The translations under genes were made by a program, and so were the position numbers. Source: Flavobacteriaceae bacterium (GTDB taxonomy: Bacteria > Bacteroidota > Bacteroidia > Flavobacteriales > Flavobacteriaceae). Taken from it: 33,943 nucleotides of DNA. The notes under the pieces were generated by a model, which was not told where the DNA came from, did no database searches, and saw nothing but the letters and a program-made list of their open reading frames with translations. Location: positions 1 through 33,943 of the forward strand of contig JANSXN010000021.1 in NCBI GenBank assembly GCA_024742935.1, given 5' to 3'. Shown here piece after piece: positions 21,301 through 28,332 of this stretch (the first letter of the stretch is position 1; each line of letters opens with the position of its first letter).

Positions 21301-22649
21301 ACAAGGCATATAATATTTTTGTTGACCTTTTAACCTCTATCAAAAGAGTTCAATTTAATTATCAGGAAAACAATGGTATTTACTTGCCCGGTTATTTGCC
21401 ATCAGTTGGTTTTATGGGCTCATTAAGACCCACTACAGGGTTTGCTTTTGGAGGTCAGGGAGAAATCAGAGATCTTGCAGCTAGAAATGGCTGGTTAACA
21501 CTTTACCCTGAGTTTAACGAACAATACACAGAAGTAGAAAATATCCAGCTTGATTATCAAGTCAATGTAGAACCTTTTCAGGATTTAAAAATTGATTTAA
21601 CAGGTAGTAGAGCCTATTCAGAATCTTTTGCAGAAAACTATATTGTAAACAATGACCAATACCGATCCTTAACTCCCCGGACTTTTGGTAATTTCAATAT
21701 TTCTACAATTTTAATAAAAACAGCTTTTGCTGATAGCGATGAGATTTTTTCTCAAACATTTCAGGACTTTAGAGACAATAGATTGGTAGTTGCAAACCGT
21801 TTGGCTACAGATTTTTATGGAACCACAAACTTTCCAGTTGACGCCGACGGTTTTCCTGTGGGATTTGGAAAAAACAGTCAGGCGGTCTTGTTACCATCCT
21901 TTTTGTCTGCATATGAAGGAAGCGACCCCTCAAAAATTAAAACCGGTATTTTTAGAGACTTTCCACTCCCAAATTGGGAATTACGATATACAGGACTCAT
22001 GAAAATTAATTGGTTTAAACAAAACTTCAGACGTTTTTCAATCCAGCATGGATATAGAGCAGACTATACTGTAAACCAATTTGAAACCAATCTTGATTAT
22101 AACAGAAATGATCCAACAGAGGTAGATCAATCCGGTAATTTTAAAAACAGAACACTGCTCTCAAATATCAATCTTTTGGAACGTTTTAGCCCCTTAATCA
22201 AAGTTGATTTTGAAATGCAAAATTCAGTAAGAGTTCTTGCTGAAATAAGAAAAGACCGGGCACTTTCTCTTAGTTTTGCAAACAATTTACTCACAGAAAT
22301 CCAGGGAATGGAATATATCGTGGGATTGGGCTATAGGATAAAAGATTTAAGAATAGGCACTAGCTTTGGTGGAAACCAACAGATTTTGAGAAGTGATTTG
22401 AACTTTAAACTCGATCTGTCAATGCGTGATAATAAAACGATAATCAGATATCTTGATGTGGAAAATAATCAGGTTACAGCAGGTCAAACTATTTATGGGG
22501 TGCAGTTCACTGCAGATTATGCCCTGAGTAAAAATTTAACAGCCTTGTTTTATTATGACCATACTTTTTCCGAATTTGCAATTTCAACGGCTTTTCCACA
22601 AACTACTATTAGAAGTGGAATAACCCTTCGATACAATTTTGGAAATTAA
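15363..22649 (+). CDS. sprA: Type IX secretion outer-membrane translocon SprA (Sov)
   Basis: 2428 residues, the giant size typical of SprA/Sov. An N-terminal signal peptide is visible (KKF..., hydrophobic core, cleavage near VSAQ at ~32). The rest is rich in alternating aromatic/hydrophobic strands and Asn/Gln/Gly loops, ending in an aromatic-rich strand (ITLRYNFGN), as expected for a very large beta-barrel. SprA forms the 36-strand pore through which T9SS cargo (adhesins, enzymes, gliding proteins) crosses the outer membrane. The start is TTG at 15363, four bases after the ruvA stop; the frame is closed upstream at 15345-15347 and no ATG occurs before codon 51. A Gly-rich segment (about residues 1918-1985) looks like an expanded disordered loop. 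Neighbours gcvH, VanZ and TonB match, as I recall, the sprA locus in Flavobacterium. Confidence 0.94.
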   Translation: MGTKNYSRKKFQVNHIVLLISLLFLTINVSAQVPDPEQDPEVVQDTLRTGHSMGQMILPDPPSISELYTFDPISGMYIYNRMLGNFSISYPLVLTQQEYQDLILREEMKDYFKTKIDAADGRKEGSEDEQRNLLPSFYVNSNLFETIFGGNVIEVIPQGSVEMDLGILYTKQDNPSFSPRNRSNFTFDFDQRISLSLLGKVGTRLQITANYDTQSTFDFQNQIKLEYTPTEDQIIQAIEVGNVSMPLNSSLIQGAQSLFGVKTELQFGKTRVTGVFSEQKSETRNVIAQGGGTINEFDVFALEYDEDRHFFLSHFFRDQYDQALEQYPFINSNVQISRIELWVTNLSNNTENVRNIVAIQDIGESDPARIGLTFPPGGFINRPPNSFPDNGNNDFNPFGIDGGAQSILNANIRNVSTVQSGFGGVQVSEGKDYVTLENARRLMPNEYTLNSQLGYISLNQRLSNDEVLAVSYQYTVNGRVFQVGEFSNDGVNANTEGGIGSEPNPDPNAPQPGEAQNIVVKMLKSNIVNVNQPIWDLMMKNIYSLGAFQLEREDFRLNILYTDPSPLNYITPAPGSIDFPATPLPEDVDQTTLLRVFNLDRLNFNNDPQQDGDGFFDFLPGITVDTQNGRVIFTTVEPFGEHLFQKLKSPGSSENYNVPATYNANQNKYVFRSLYNSTKTVAEQQDSDKNKFQLKGSYKSSGADGIAIGAFNIPQGSVTVTAGGRLLVEGVDYTVNYQLGRVQILDQALLNSNTPIQITTENNTLFGQQTKRFTGLNVEHQFNENFLIGATYLNLNERPLTQKTNLNSEPLNNTIFGFNANYSTQVPFLTRLVNKLPNIDTDVESNLSLRGEFAYLQPGSPKVADFDGKTTVYVDDFEGSQTLLDIKAPLSWQLASTPVDFGGELENNNPAYNYNRAKLSWYTIDPIFYSSQRPGGISNDDLSAYSARRLFINEIFPDTDIVQGQTQALFSLDLTYYPGERGPYNFNPETGGTNTLPNPASRWAGITRSLATTDFEKSNVEFIQFWVLDPFIYEENAGNNGGELRFNLGSISEDILKTGRKQYENGLPGDGGTQGTTPTVYGKVPTNQSLVYAFDTEGQERTNQDLGLNGASDVEEAALFPAFAGLEDPAGDNYTYFLQAEGDIVNRYKNYNGTQGNSPSEVTQTNRGSTTLPDVEDYNRDNTMNTVNSYFEYTVEMFPGMNVDNNPFITDVRELEVNTQNNETQQVRWVQFKVPVSNPTRAVGGITDFRSIRFMRMFLTDFEQDITFRFGTLDLVRGDYRRYTQSLNPSGILPENSNTLFEVESVNIEENASRQPIPYVLPPGVVREELINNNSNIRQNEQSLALRVCGLEPEDGRGVFKNYNIDMRQYKNLEMFIHAESLLEELPLSDGELVAFIRLGNDLNQNFYEIEIPLNPTNFGATNPEEIWPIQNRLNLPLKLLQEVKSRVLGDPEAFDLSEVVFFNESELDASTDGPENEMRIGIKGSPSFGAVRTIMIGVKNPTDNNICGEVWFNELRLSELENRGGWAAIASMDVNLADFANVSAVGRRTTVGFGSIEQGPNQRSLEDVQQYDIVTNVNVGQLLPRNWGIQLPFNYGIGEEQVTPFYDPEFQDIQLESRLDNAADAAERDQIREQSIEYTKRQSINFIGVRKDRTGDKKPQPYDVENITLAYSYNQVDHKSFEIEESLQQNVRLGATYDYSFTPKPVEPFKKNDSLFRSPYLQLLKDFNFNYLPTNISASTNITRQYNEQKFRELNLLPGNIGVPTLFQRNYMFDWQYAMNYNLTNSLRFNFNASNNRIVKNYIDNEGIINNDIGVWDGIFDVGVPDRHFQTLQVNYDLPFSKIPFLKFVRATYSYTGNYQWQRGSDLFRNIELELEDGTVGIFDLGNNIQNSNTHRINSTLDMNNFYRYIGFTKKRPTRASNRGGEGDDTKGDTKNEPGQGSRGGDETLSVFTTGDGSPGARGGGEQPGQGAPRLSGGDKAYNIFVDLLTSIKRVQFNYQENNGIYLPGYLPSVGFMGSLRPTTGFAFGGQGEIRDLAARNGWLTLYPEFNEQYTEVENIQLDYQVNVEPFQDLKIDLTGSRAYSESFAENYIVNNDQYRSLTPRTFGNFNISTILIKTAFADSDEIFSQTFQDFRDNRLVVANRLATDFYGTTNFPVDADGFPVGFGKNSQAVLLPSFLSAYEGSDPSKIKTGIFRDFPLPNWELRYTGLMKINWFKQNFRRFSIQHGYRADYTVNQFETNLDYNRNDPTEVDQSGNFKNRTLLSNINLLERFSPLIKVDFEMQNSVRVLAEIRKDRALSLSFANNLLTEIQGMEYIVGLGYRIKDLRIGTSFGGNQQILRSDLNFKLDLSMRDNKTIIRYLDVENNQVTAGQTIYGVQFTADYALSKNLTALFYYDHTFSEFAISTAFPQTTIRSGITLRYNFGN

Positions 22650-22682
22650 ATTAAAAACCTTTAACCAAATACCTTTAAAAAA

Positions 22683-23063
22683 ATGAATATTCCGGCAAAT
22701 TTAAAGTACACAAAAGACCACGAGTGGATTAAAATAGAAGGAGACATTGCAACAGTAGGCATAACAGATTTTGCTCAAAAAGAACTGGGAGATATTGTCT
22801 ATGTTGAAGTAGATACTCTAGATGAAACCTTACAGGTTGAAGATGTTTTTGGGACTGTGGAGGCTGTAAAAACTGTTTCAGATTTATTCTTACCCCTTTC
22901 TGGTGAGATCATTGAGTTTAATGAAACACTGGAGTCTGAGCCAGAAAAAGTGAATATGGATCCTTATGGTGATGGATGGATGATAAAACTCAAATTTTCT
23001 GATGCATCAGAAATAGATGATCTATTGGATGATAAAGCTTATAAAGAAATTATTGGGGGATAA
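22683..23063 (+). CDS. gcvH: Glycine cleavage system H protein
   Basis: 126 residues with the lipoyl-carrier fold; the lipoylated residue is Lys63 in VEAVKTVSD. The N-terminal YTKDHEWI and C-terminal [10 protein letters not shown] segments are family hallmarks. GcvH shuttles the aminomethyl group between the P, T and L proteins of glycine cleavage and also takes part in lipoate metabolism. No other gcv gene is in the window, so its place after sprA reflects conserved gene order rather than a pathway operon. The start ATG is 33 bases after sprA. The 3' end overlaps the VanZ-like gene in another frame. Confidence 0.96.
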   Translation: MNIPANLKYTKDHEWIKIEGDIATVGITDFAQKELGDIVYVEVDTLDETLQVEDVFGTVEAVKTVSDLFLPLSGEIIEFNETLESEPEKVNMDPYGDGWMIKLKFSDASEIDDLLDDKAYKEIIGG

Positions 23064-23418
23064 GTCCCTCTTGTTTATTGCATTAATCTATACCACAATC
23101 ATTTCCATTGGTTCTCTGGTTAACCCGGCAACTTTACCCAAAATTGACTCCAATCTGTCTGATAAAACCATCCATATAATAGGGTATTTTATCTTGACTA
23201 TTCTTTGGGCTTTTTATGGATTCTTTAAACTTAGGGACGCTTATTTTAAGAAAGTACTCATTTCTGTTTGCTTATTATCTTTTCTTTATGGTATGATAAT
23301 TGAAGTGTTACAAAGTGAATTAACGAAAAACAGGCAAGCAGATATTTATGATATTCTTGCAAACGGGGTGGGCATATTTTTGGCTGCATTACTGCTAATG
23401 CTCACACAAAAAAAATAA
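23029..23418 (+). CDS. VanZ-like small integral membrane protein
   Basis: 129 residues from the ATG at 23029, with four hydrophobic helices and the VanZ-family pattern: a first helix, then [10 protein letters not shown] (the conserved D-K-x-x-H region) and a late GMIIEVLQ segment with acidic/aromatic residues. Function is unknown in this context; VanZ itself lowers teicoplanin susceptibility by an unresolved mechanism. The gene overlaps the end of gcvH by 35 bases, in a different frame, which suggests coupled translation. Alternative starts are ATG at 23017 (four residues longer) and TTG at 23053; homologues begin shortly before the first helix, so any of the three is possible. Confidence 0.8.
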   Translation: MIKLIKKLLGDKSLLFIALIYTTIISIGSLVNPATLPKIDSNLSDKTIHIIGYFILTILWAFYGFFKLRDAYFKKVLISVCLLSFLYGMIIEVLQSELTKNRQADIYDILANGVGIFLAALLLMLTQKK

Positions 23419-23495
23419 AAAAGTTAAAAAGTATATTTTAGCTTTATTTTAAAATAGATTTTACATATTTTAGCAACAACTAAACAAGGATAACT

Positions 23496-24215
23496 ATGGA
23501 GCCTAAAAAAAATCCAAAAGCTGATTTAAACAAAAGGAGTGTGCTTTTTTTCCAAATTGGGATGATAGTGATGCTTTTTGTTACTTGGCAAGCAATTGAG
23601 TGGAAGACCTATGACAAATCACTTATTGATATAGGGTCGCTCAATTTGGAAGATGAAGATGAGGAAGAAATCCCAATCACAGAATTTATTCCACCACCAC
23701 CACCACCGCCACCGCCACCGCCAGCACCAGAAATTATAGAGGTGGTTGAAGACGATGAAGAAATTGAAGAAACCATTATAGAATCTACAGAAACTTCACA
23801 GTTTGAAGAAATTGTTGAGATAGAAACTATCGAAGAAGCCGTTGAAGAAATTGCAGATGTTCCTTTTGCTGTTATAGAAAATGTACCAATCTATCCAGGT
23901 TGTGAAAACATGAAAAACAACCAGCAACGAAAAGATTGTATGTCTGAAAAAATTGACGCTTTTGTTAGAAGAAATTTCAATTCAGAATTGGCAAATGACC
24001 TCGGTTTAACTGGAAGGCAAAGAATTTCTGTCATGTTTAAAATTGACACAAAAGGAAATGTCGTAGATGTTTTGGCACGAGCCCCTCACCCAAGACTTGA
24101 ATCTGAAGCCAAAAAGGTAATTAGTGGATTGCCAAAAATGACTCCCGGTAAACAAAGAGGAAAAGCAGTAAATGTAACCTATAGTTTGCCGATACTTTTC
24201 CAAGTCGAAAATTAA
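23496..24215 (+). CDS. Energy transducer TonB, first paralogue
   Basis: 239 residues with TonB architecture: a short cytoplasmic N-terminus, one helix (~14-34), an acidic stretch, eleven consecutive prolines (66-76), a long Glu-rich periplasmic spacer (~80-120) and a C-terminal TonB domain (~123-239, ending TYSLPILFQVEN). The C-terminal domain begins with PIYPGCE and has a Cys pair (136 and 148). TonB couples the ExbB/ExbD proton motor to outer-membrane transporters; no exbB or exbD is present here. The upstream 77 bases contain two copies of tattttagc (23433-23475 region) but no exact TAnnTTTG. A terminator follows, so this gene is separated from the second paralogue. Its direct partner is unknown. 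Confidence 0.88.
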   Translation: MEPKKNPKADLNKRSVLFFQIGMIVMLFVTWQAIEWKTYDKSLIDIGSLNLEDEDEEEIPITEFIPPPPPPPPPPPAPEIIEVVEDDEEIEETIIESTETSQFEEIVEIETIEEAVEEIADVPFAVIENVPIYPGCENMKNNQQRKDCMSEKIDAFVRRNFNSELANDLGLTGRQRISVMFKIDTKGNVVDVLARAPHPRLESEAKKVISGLPKMTPGKQRGKAVNVTYSLPILFQVEN

Positions 24216-24236
24216 TACTCAAAACTATCTTTTTAT

Positions 24237-24268
24237 AAAGCCATTAACATTTAGTTGATGGCTTTTTT
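24237..24268 (+). terminator. Intrinsic terminator after the first tonB paralogue
   Basis: Stem aaagccattaac (24237-24248) with gttgatggcttt (24254-24265), one T-G pair, five-base loop, followed by a T run to 24268. It sits 22 bases after the stop codon. Confidence 0.88.
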
Positions 24269-24320
24269 ATTTTTGGCACTCTTGTTGATTTATGAATAGT
24301 ATACTATTAAATCAGCAGAT

Positions 24321-25106
24321 ATGAAAACAATTAAAAAACTACTACATTATTTTGAGAAAAATAATGTAGAAAAGCCAAAAAGCAAGAAGGATGCAAATTT
24401 GAAATACAACTCAGTTTTGTATTTTCAATTTAGTTTAATTATATCAATTACACTGGTTGCAATTGTTATCAACGCAACCTATGGAGTGAAATCACAAATA
24501 ATTGCAAAGCCCCTTCCTGAGGATACAATTGAAGTCTGGCTAAATGATTTTGTCATAATAGAGCCAAAAGCAGAGCCCATTGTTGAGAAAAACCCCATCA
24601 AGAAAGTTAATCCGGATAGAGTTCGCATCACTGATGATCCAATTTCTAAAGATATTGAAATTGAAACAGAACCTGAGCCTATACTAATTCAAACCGATAA
24701 ACCCGTTAGTGTGATTTCTGTACCTAAGCCGGCACCTGTAGAGGATAAAACCTATACTTTTGCCGGAGTAGAACGAGTGCCTGTATTTCCCGGCTGTGAA
24801 TCATTAAATGACAATAACCAAAGAAAAAATTGTTTGTCTTCTGAAATTGGAAAATTGGTAAGTAAACGCTTTAATACCGGCATAGCAGAGAGTTTAGGAC
24901 TTAATGGAAATCAACGCATTTATGTTAGTTTTGTGATAAATAAAGATGGACAAGTTGCAAATATTCAAGTGAGTGCACCACACCCAAAACTTGAGAAGGA
25001 GGCAAAGCGTGTTGTAAATATGATTCCAAAGATGATACCTGCTTCACAAAACAATAAAAAAGTGGATGTGTTGTTTAATCTCCCCATTATTTTTAATGTC
25101 CACTAA
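24321..25106 (+). CDS. Energy transducer TonB-like protein, second paralogue
   Basis: 261 residues. The N-terminus is unusually long and basic (~30 residues) before one helix (~31-52). A spacer of alternating Glu/Lys/Pro, without a poly-Pro run, follows, then a C-terminal domain (~145-261, ending FNLPIIFNVH) clearly related to that of the preceding gene: PVFPGCE, a Cys pair (159 and 171), APHPKLEKEAKRVV and a final beta strand. It is probably a duplicate of the first paralogue that diverged in the spacer. The role should be TonB-type energy transduction or periplasm-spanning contact, but without the motor genes nearby this is inferred. It has its own terminator and no consensus promoter that I can see. 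Confidence 0.82.
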   Translation: MKTIKKLLHYFEKNNVEKPKSKKDANLKYNSVLYFQFSLIISITLVAIVINATYGVKSQIIAKPLPEDTIEVWLNDFVIIEPKAEPIVEKNPIKKVNPDRVRITDDPISKDIEIETEPEPILIQTDKPVSVISVPKPAPVEDKTYTFAGVERVPVFPGCESLNDNNQRKNCLSSEIGKLVSKRFNTGIAESLGLNGNQRIYVSFVINKDGQVANIQVSAPHPKLEKEAKRVVNMIPKMIPASQNNKKVDVLFNLPIIFNVH

Positions 25107-25127
25107 TATGATTTAATTTTTAAAATG

Positions 25128-25161
25128 AATCCCGAGACTTCTAGTTTACGGGATTTTTTTT
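25128..25161 (+). terminator. Intrinsic terminator after the second tonB paralogue
   Basis: Stem aatcccg (25128-25134) with cgggatt (25149-25155), 14-base loop, followed by eight T residues (25154-25161). It lies 22 bases after the stop codon. Confidence 0.85.
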
Positions 25162-25188
25162 AGACTATTAAAAAATCATAAAAAAACG

Positions 25189-25196
25189 TATCTTTC
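25189..25196 (+). promoter_or_regulatory. Probable promoter of the RemB-like gene, one mismatch to the -7 element
   Basis: TAtcTTTC, matching TAnnTTTG except for the last base, 24 bases before the ATG at 25220 and right after a terminator, where a new promoter is needed. Confidence 0.4.
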
Positions 25197-25219
25197 GGCT
25201 ACAATTTTTAGATTTGTTT

Positions 25220-27316
25220 ATGATGTTTAAAGCCTTTCCTGTCCTTCTTTTTCTTCTTTGTCTTCCGGTAAATGGTCAACAATCAGTTACAGAATTTGAG
25301 AAATACCCTGTTTTTCCGGAATGCGAAAACATAAGTGTTAACGACTTAAGGACCTGTTTTGAATCTACATTACAGAGGTTCATTTTTGAAAACTTCAAGA
25401 CACCTCAACGTGTTTTTGATGAGGAATACAAAGGACAAATTGTTGTTTTTTTTGAAGTTGACAGAGAAGGGAATTTTAAGATTTTGGCGATGGATGCTAT
25501 TTTTCAGGAACTCAAAGATGAAATTCAAAGAGTCTTTGATGAATTGCCTCAAATTCAACCCGCAACTTATAATGCGCGCCCTGTTTTTGCACAATTCACA
25601 TTGCCAATAAAAATTCCACTTGAAGCCACTTTAGAAAACTCTAAAAATGAAAAGGAACAAGTGTCGAGCCTCAAAAAGGACATGTCAAATGAATATGAAT
25701 CGATAGAAAATTTGGGTTATTCAAATGAAAAATATTCAAGTAATATTAATATTCCACTTTCACATCAAGACTATGCACGCTTTGATTATTATTTAAACCA
25801 GGTGGGAAACAATGCTCATACAGCTCAAAGACCCTATTTGTATAAGGAAGTAAGTAAGCATTATGATATGGAATCACGCGATACTTTACTATACAAAAAT
25901 AAATCATCGTGGTTTGGAAAAAAGTGGTGGAATGAACATATGGTGAGTTTTAAAGGTGACGGATACTGGTTTACATTAGACCCCGGGGTTGATTTGCAAT
26001 TAGGCGCTGAGTCTGATAGTGATTTTGATTATACTTATAACAATACCCGACTCGCGGTTGTACAAGGAGGATTAGGGAAAAACTTTAGCTTTCACGCGGT
26101 TGTTTATGAAAGTCAGGGTCGTTTTGCTGAGTATTTTAATCGTTATGCAGAGTCAATTGCAGCAGACACTGGAGGAAACCCGGCAATAATTCCCGGTTTT
26201 GGAATTGCTAAAGAATTTAAAGAAACAGCTTATGACTATCCAATGGCAACCGGATACTTATCATACAGTGCCGGTGAGACCTTTAATTTTCAACTGGGTC
26301 ATGGTAAAAACTTTTTGGGTGATGGATACCGCTCTTTGTTTCTCAGTGATGTAGCGAGTCCCAGTCCCTATTTTAAAATTAATACGACTTTTTGGAAATT
26401 AAAATATACAAATACCTGGATGTCACTGCGGGATGTTAGACAGGAGGCAACGGTTGACGGAGCCTTTACCACAAAGTATATGGCAACCCATTATTTGAGC
26501 TACAATGTCTCAAAGAGGTTGAATATTGGTTTGTTTGAAAGTGTACTTTGGGATAATAGCAACGATCGGGGTTTTGATCTCAATTTTCTCAATCCAATTA
26601 TTTTTTACAGAGCCATAGAATTTTCAACGGGGCCGCGCTCAGGGAATGCACTTGTGGGATTGAGTTCAAAATATAAATTCTCTGATAAATTTGTCTCATA
26701 TGGACAATTAATAATTGATGAGTTTTCTACAAGTGATATTTTTGGTGGTGAAAAAAGCTGGAAAAACAAATTGGGTTTTCAATTGGGAGCAAAATACTTC
26801 AGACCTTTTGATATCGAGAATTTATTTCTTCAGATTGAATACAACCAAGTGAGGCCTTATACATTTTCCCACAATACCATTGTACTCAACTATGGTCACA
26901 ACAATCAATCAATGGCACACCTTTGGGGGGCAAATTTCAAAGAGTTTGTCGCTATTGCCCGTTATGAAAAAAACAGACTTTTTGGGAGTGCAAAAGTAAT
27001 TGTTGGCGAACGCGGTTTTGATTTTAATGATGGAGAAGACAATTTCAACTATGGCGGTGACATTTATCGAGATGAAAGAGACCGCCCGGCAGATACAGGA
27101 ATTGAATTAGCTCAAGGTAACACCACTTCTGTTTTTCATGGAGAATTACAAGCCGGCTACTTGATTAATCCCTCAACAAATTTAAAAGTCTATGCAAGTT
27201 TGATTTACCGTGACTTCAACCCCCAGGTGAATACTGCTTCAGAGTTCAAAAACTCAACCACTTGGATAAACTTTGGAATAAGAACAGATATTTTCAATTG
27301 GTATAATGATTTTTAA
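25220..27316 (+). CDS. remB: Wzi-type outer-membrane barrel with N-terminal TonB-C-like domain, RemB-like gliding protein
   Basis: 698 residues with a signal peptide (cleavage near NGQQ at ~20). Residues ~22-135 resemble the C-terminal domain of the two TonB proteins just upstream: YPVFPECE, a Cys pair (35 and 46), a strand-helix-strand pattern and a final LPIKIPL strand. After a charged linker (~140-170), residues ~215-698 look like a Wzi/capsule-assembly-type beta-barrel (GHGKNFLGDGYRSLF; aromatic strand ends). From memory, F. johnsoniae remB, a Wzi-family gliding gene, lies just past sprA-gcvH-vanZ-tonB, which supports the name; the symbol is a positional inference. I chose ATG 25220; ATG 25223 and an upstream TTG (25214) are alternatives. 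It could equally be a surface polysaccharide-binding barrel unrelated to motility. Confidence 0.65.
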   Translation: MMFKAFPVLLFLLCLPVNGQQSVTEFEKYPVFPECENISVNDLRTCFESTLQRFIFENFKTPQRVFDEEYKGQIVVFFEVDREGNFKILAMDAIFQELKDEIQRVFDELPQIQPATYNARPVFAQFTLPIKIPLEATLENSKNEKEQVSSLKKDMSNEYESIENLGYSNEKYSSNINIPLSHQDYARFDYYLNQVGNNAHTAQRPYLYKEVSKHYDMESRDTLLYKNKSSWFGKKWWNEHMVSFKGDGYWFTLDPGVDLQLGAESDSDFDYTYNNTRLAVVQGGLGKNFSFHAVVYESQGRFAEYFNRYAESIAADTGGNPAIIPGFGIAKEFKETAYDYPMATGYLSYSAGETFNFQLGHGKNFLGDGYRSLFLSDVASPSPYFKINTTFWKLKYTNTWMSLRDVRQEATVDGAFTTKYMATHYLSYNVSKRLNIGLFESVLWDNSNDRGFDLNFLNPIIFYRAIEFSTGPRSGNALVGLSSKYKFSDKFVSYGQLIIDEFSTSDIFGGEKSWKNKLGFQLGAKYFRPFDIENLFLQIEYNQVRPYTFSHNTIVLNYGHNNQSMAHLWGANFKEFVAIARYEKNRLFGSAKVIVGERGFDFNDGEDNFNYGGDIYRDERDRPADTGIELAQGNTTSVFHGELQAGYLINPSTNLKVYASLIYRDFNPQVNTASEFKNSTTWINFGIRTDIFNWYNDF

Positions 27317-27359
27317 AACTTCACCCCTTTTAATTAGACAAATAATCTATTATTAAATA

Positions 27360-27390
27360 TTGTATAAGCTGGCTTCTTGCAGTATCTTTG
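27360..27390 (+). promoter_or_regulatory. Promoter of the heme O synthase operon
   Basis: TTG (27360-27362) and exact -7 TAtcTTTG (27383-27390) with a 20-base spacer: the best full match to the Bacteroidota -33/-7 promoter in the window. Expected transcription start is ~27395. Confidence 0.75.
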
Positions 27391-27438
27391 CACCAATTTT
27401 CGGAGCGGAACTATTTCGAAGATGAAAAGCATAAAAAT

Positions 27439-28332
27439 TTGGAAACTACAAAATTGCAAGCTACTTCAAATACGCTGTTTAAAGACTTTTTAGAACTCAC
27501 AAAAGTGCGTCTTTCTGTGAGTGTTGTTTTTTCCTCAATAGCTGGTTATTTGCTGGGAGTTGAACAGATTAGTCCATTAGTGATTTTACTCTTAGCTATT
27601 GGTGGTTACCTGATGGTGGGCGCTTCTAATGCCTACAATCAAATCATTGAAAAGGATTTGGATGCACTTATGAATCGCACAAAAAACAGACCCATTCCCT
27701 CCGGAAGAATGTCTGTCAACACGGCTTTTATAGTAGCTTCTCTTTTCACAGTTGCAGGCATTGCCGTCTTGTATGCCATCAACCCCAAAACAGCTATGTT
27801 TGGTGCCATTTCCATTTTTATGTATGTGAGTTTATACACTCCTTTAAAGACCAAAACACCGCTCTCGGTTTTTGTGGGTGCATTTCCCGGTGCCATTCCT
27901 TTTATGTTGGGTTGGGTGGCTGCCACAGGAGATTTTGGTATTGAAGCCGGCACACTGTTTATGATTCAATTTTTCTGGCAATTCCCTCACTTTTGGGCTA
28001 TTGGTTGGTTTCTTTATGACGATTACAAAAAAGCCGGGTTTTATATGTTACCCACCGGAAAACAAGACCGCGGGACTGCCATTCAGGTAGTGCTTTATAC
28101 TATTTGGACGCTGCTGGTTTCACTCATTCCCGTTTTAGGCGTGACCGGAAGTTTTTATATCACACCACTTACAGCTGTTTTCGTTTTTCTACTTGGAATT
28201 TGGTTTTTAGTTCATTCCGTCAAATTGTTTAAACTAAATACACAGCAGGCTGCAAGAAAATTATTATTTGTGAGTGTGGCTTATATCACACTGCTCCAAA
28301 TACTTTATGTTTTAGATAAATTTATACGATAA
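27439..28332 (+). CDS. ctaB: Protoheme IX farnesyltransferase (heme O synthase)
   Basis: 297 residues from the chosen start, nine or so helices, UbiA-superfamily prenyltransferase. The first Asp-rich motif is visible around NAYNQIIEKDLDALMNRT, with NRPIPSG; a second conserved region is WAIGWFLYDDYKKAGFYMLP. It attaches a farnesyl tail to heme B to make heme O, the precursor of heme A for the oxidase. No in-frame ATG exists: a TTG at 27388 would lie inside the -7 promoter element, so TTG 27439 (shortly before the conserved LTKVRLS) is the better start; TTG 27454 is also possible. The stop codon overlaps the next ATG by one base, so translation is coupled with the subunit III gene. Also called cyoE. 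Confidence 0.9.
   Translation: METTKLQATSNTLFKDFLELTKVRLSVSVVFSSIAGYLLGVEQISPLVILLLAIGGYLMVGASNAYNQIIEKDLDALMNRTKNRPIPSGRMSVNTAFIVASLFTVAGIAVLYAINPKTAMFGAISIFMYVSLYTPLKTKTPLSVFVGAFPGAIPFMLGWVAATGDFGIEAGTLFMIQFFWQFPHFWAIGWFLYDDYKKAGFYMLPTGKQDRGTAIQVVLYTIWTLLVSLIPVLGVTGSFYITPLTAVFVFLLGIWFLVHSVKLFKLNTQQAARKLLFVSVAYITLLQILYVLDKFIR

Noticed and set aside
23696-23725. CCACCACCG-type triplet run as a microsatellite or CRISPR-like repeat
   Set aside because: It encodes the poly-proline stretch of TonB; no spacers, and the codon pattern explains it.
27422-27490. ATG at 27422 as the start of heme O synthase
   Set aside because: It is in another frame and reaches a stop after about 23 codons; no sign of a frameshift, because the frame in use is open and reads plausibly up to LTKVRLS.
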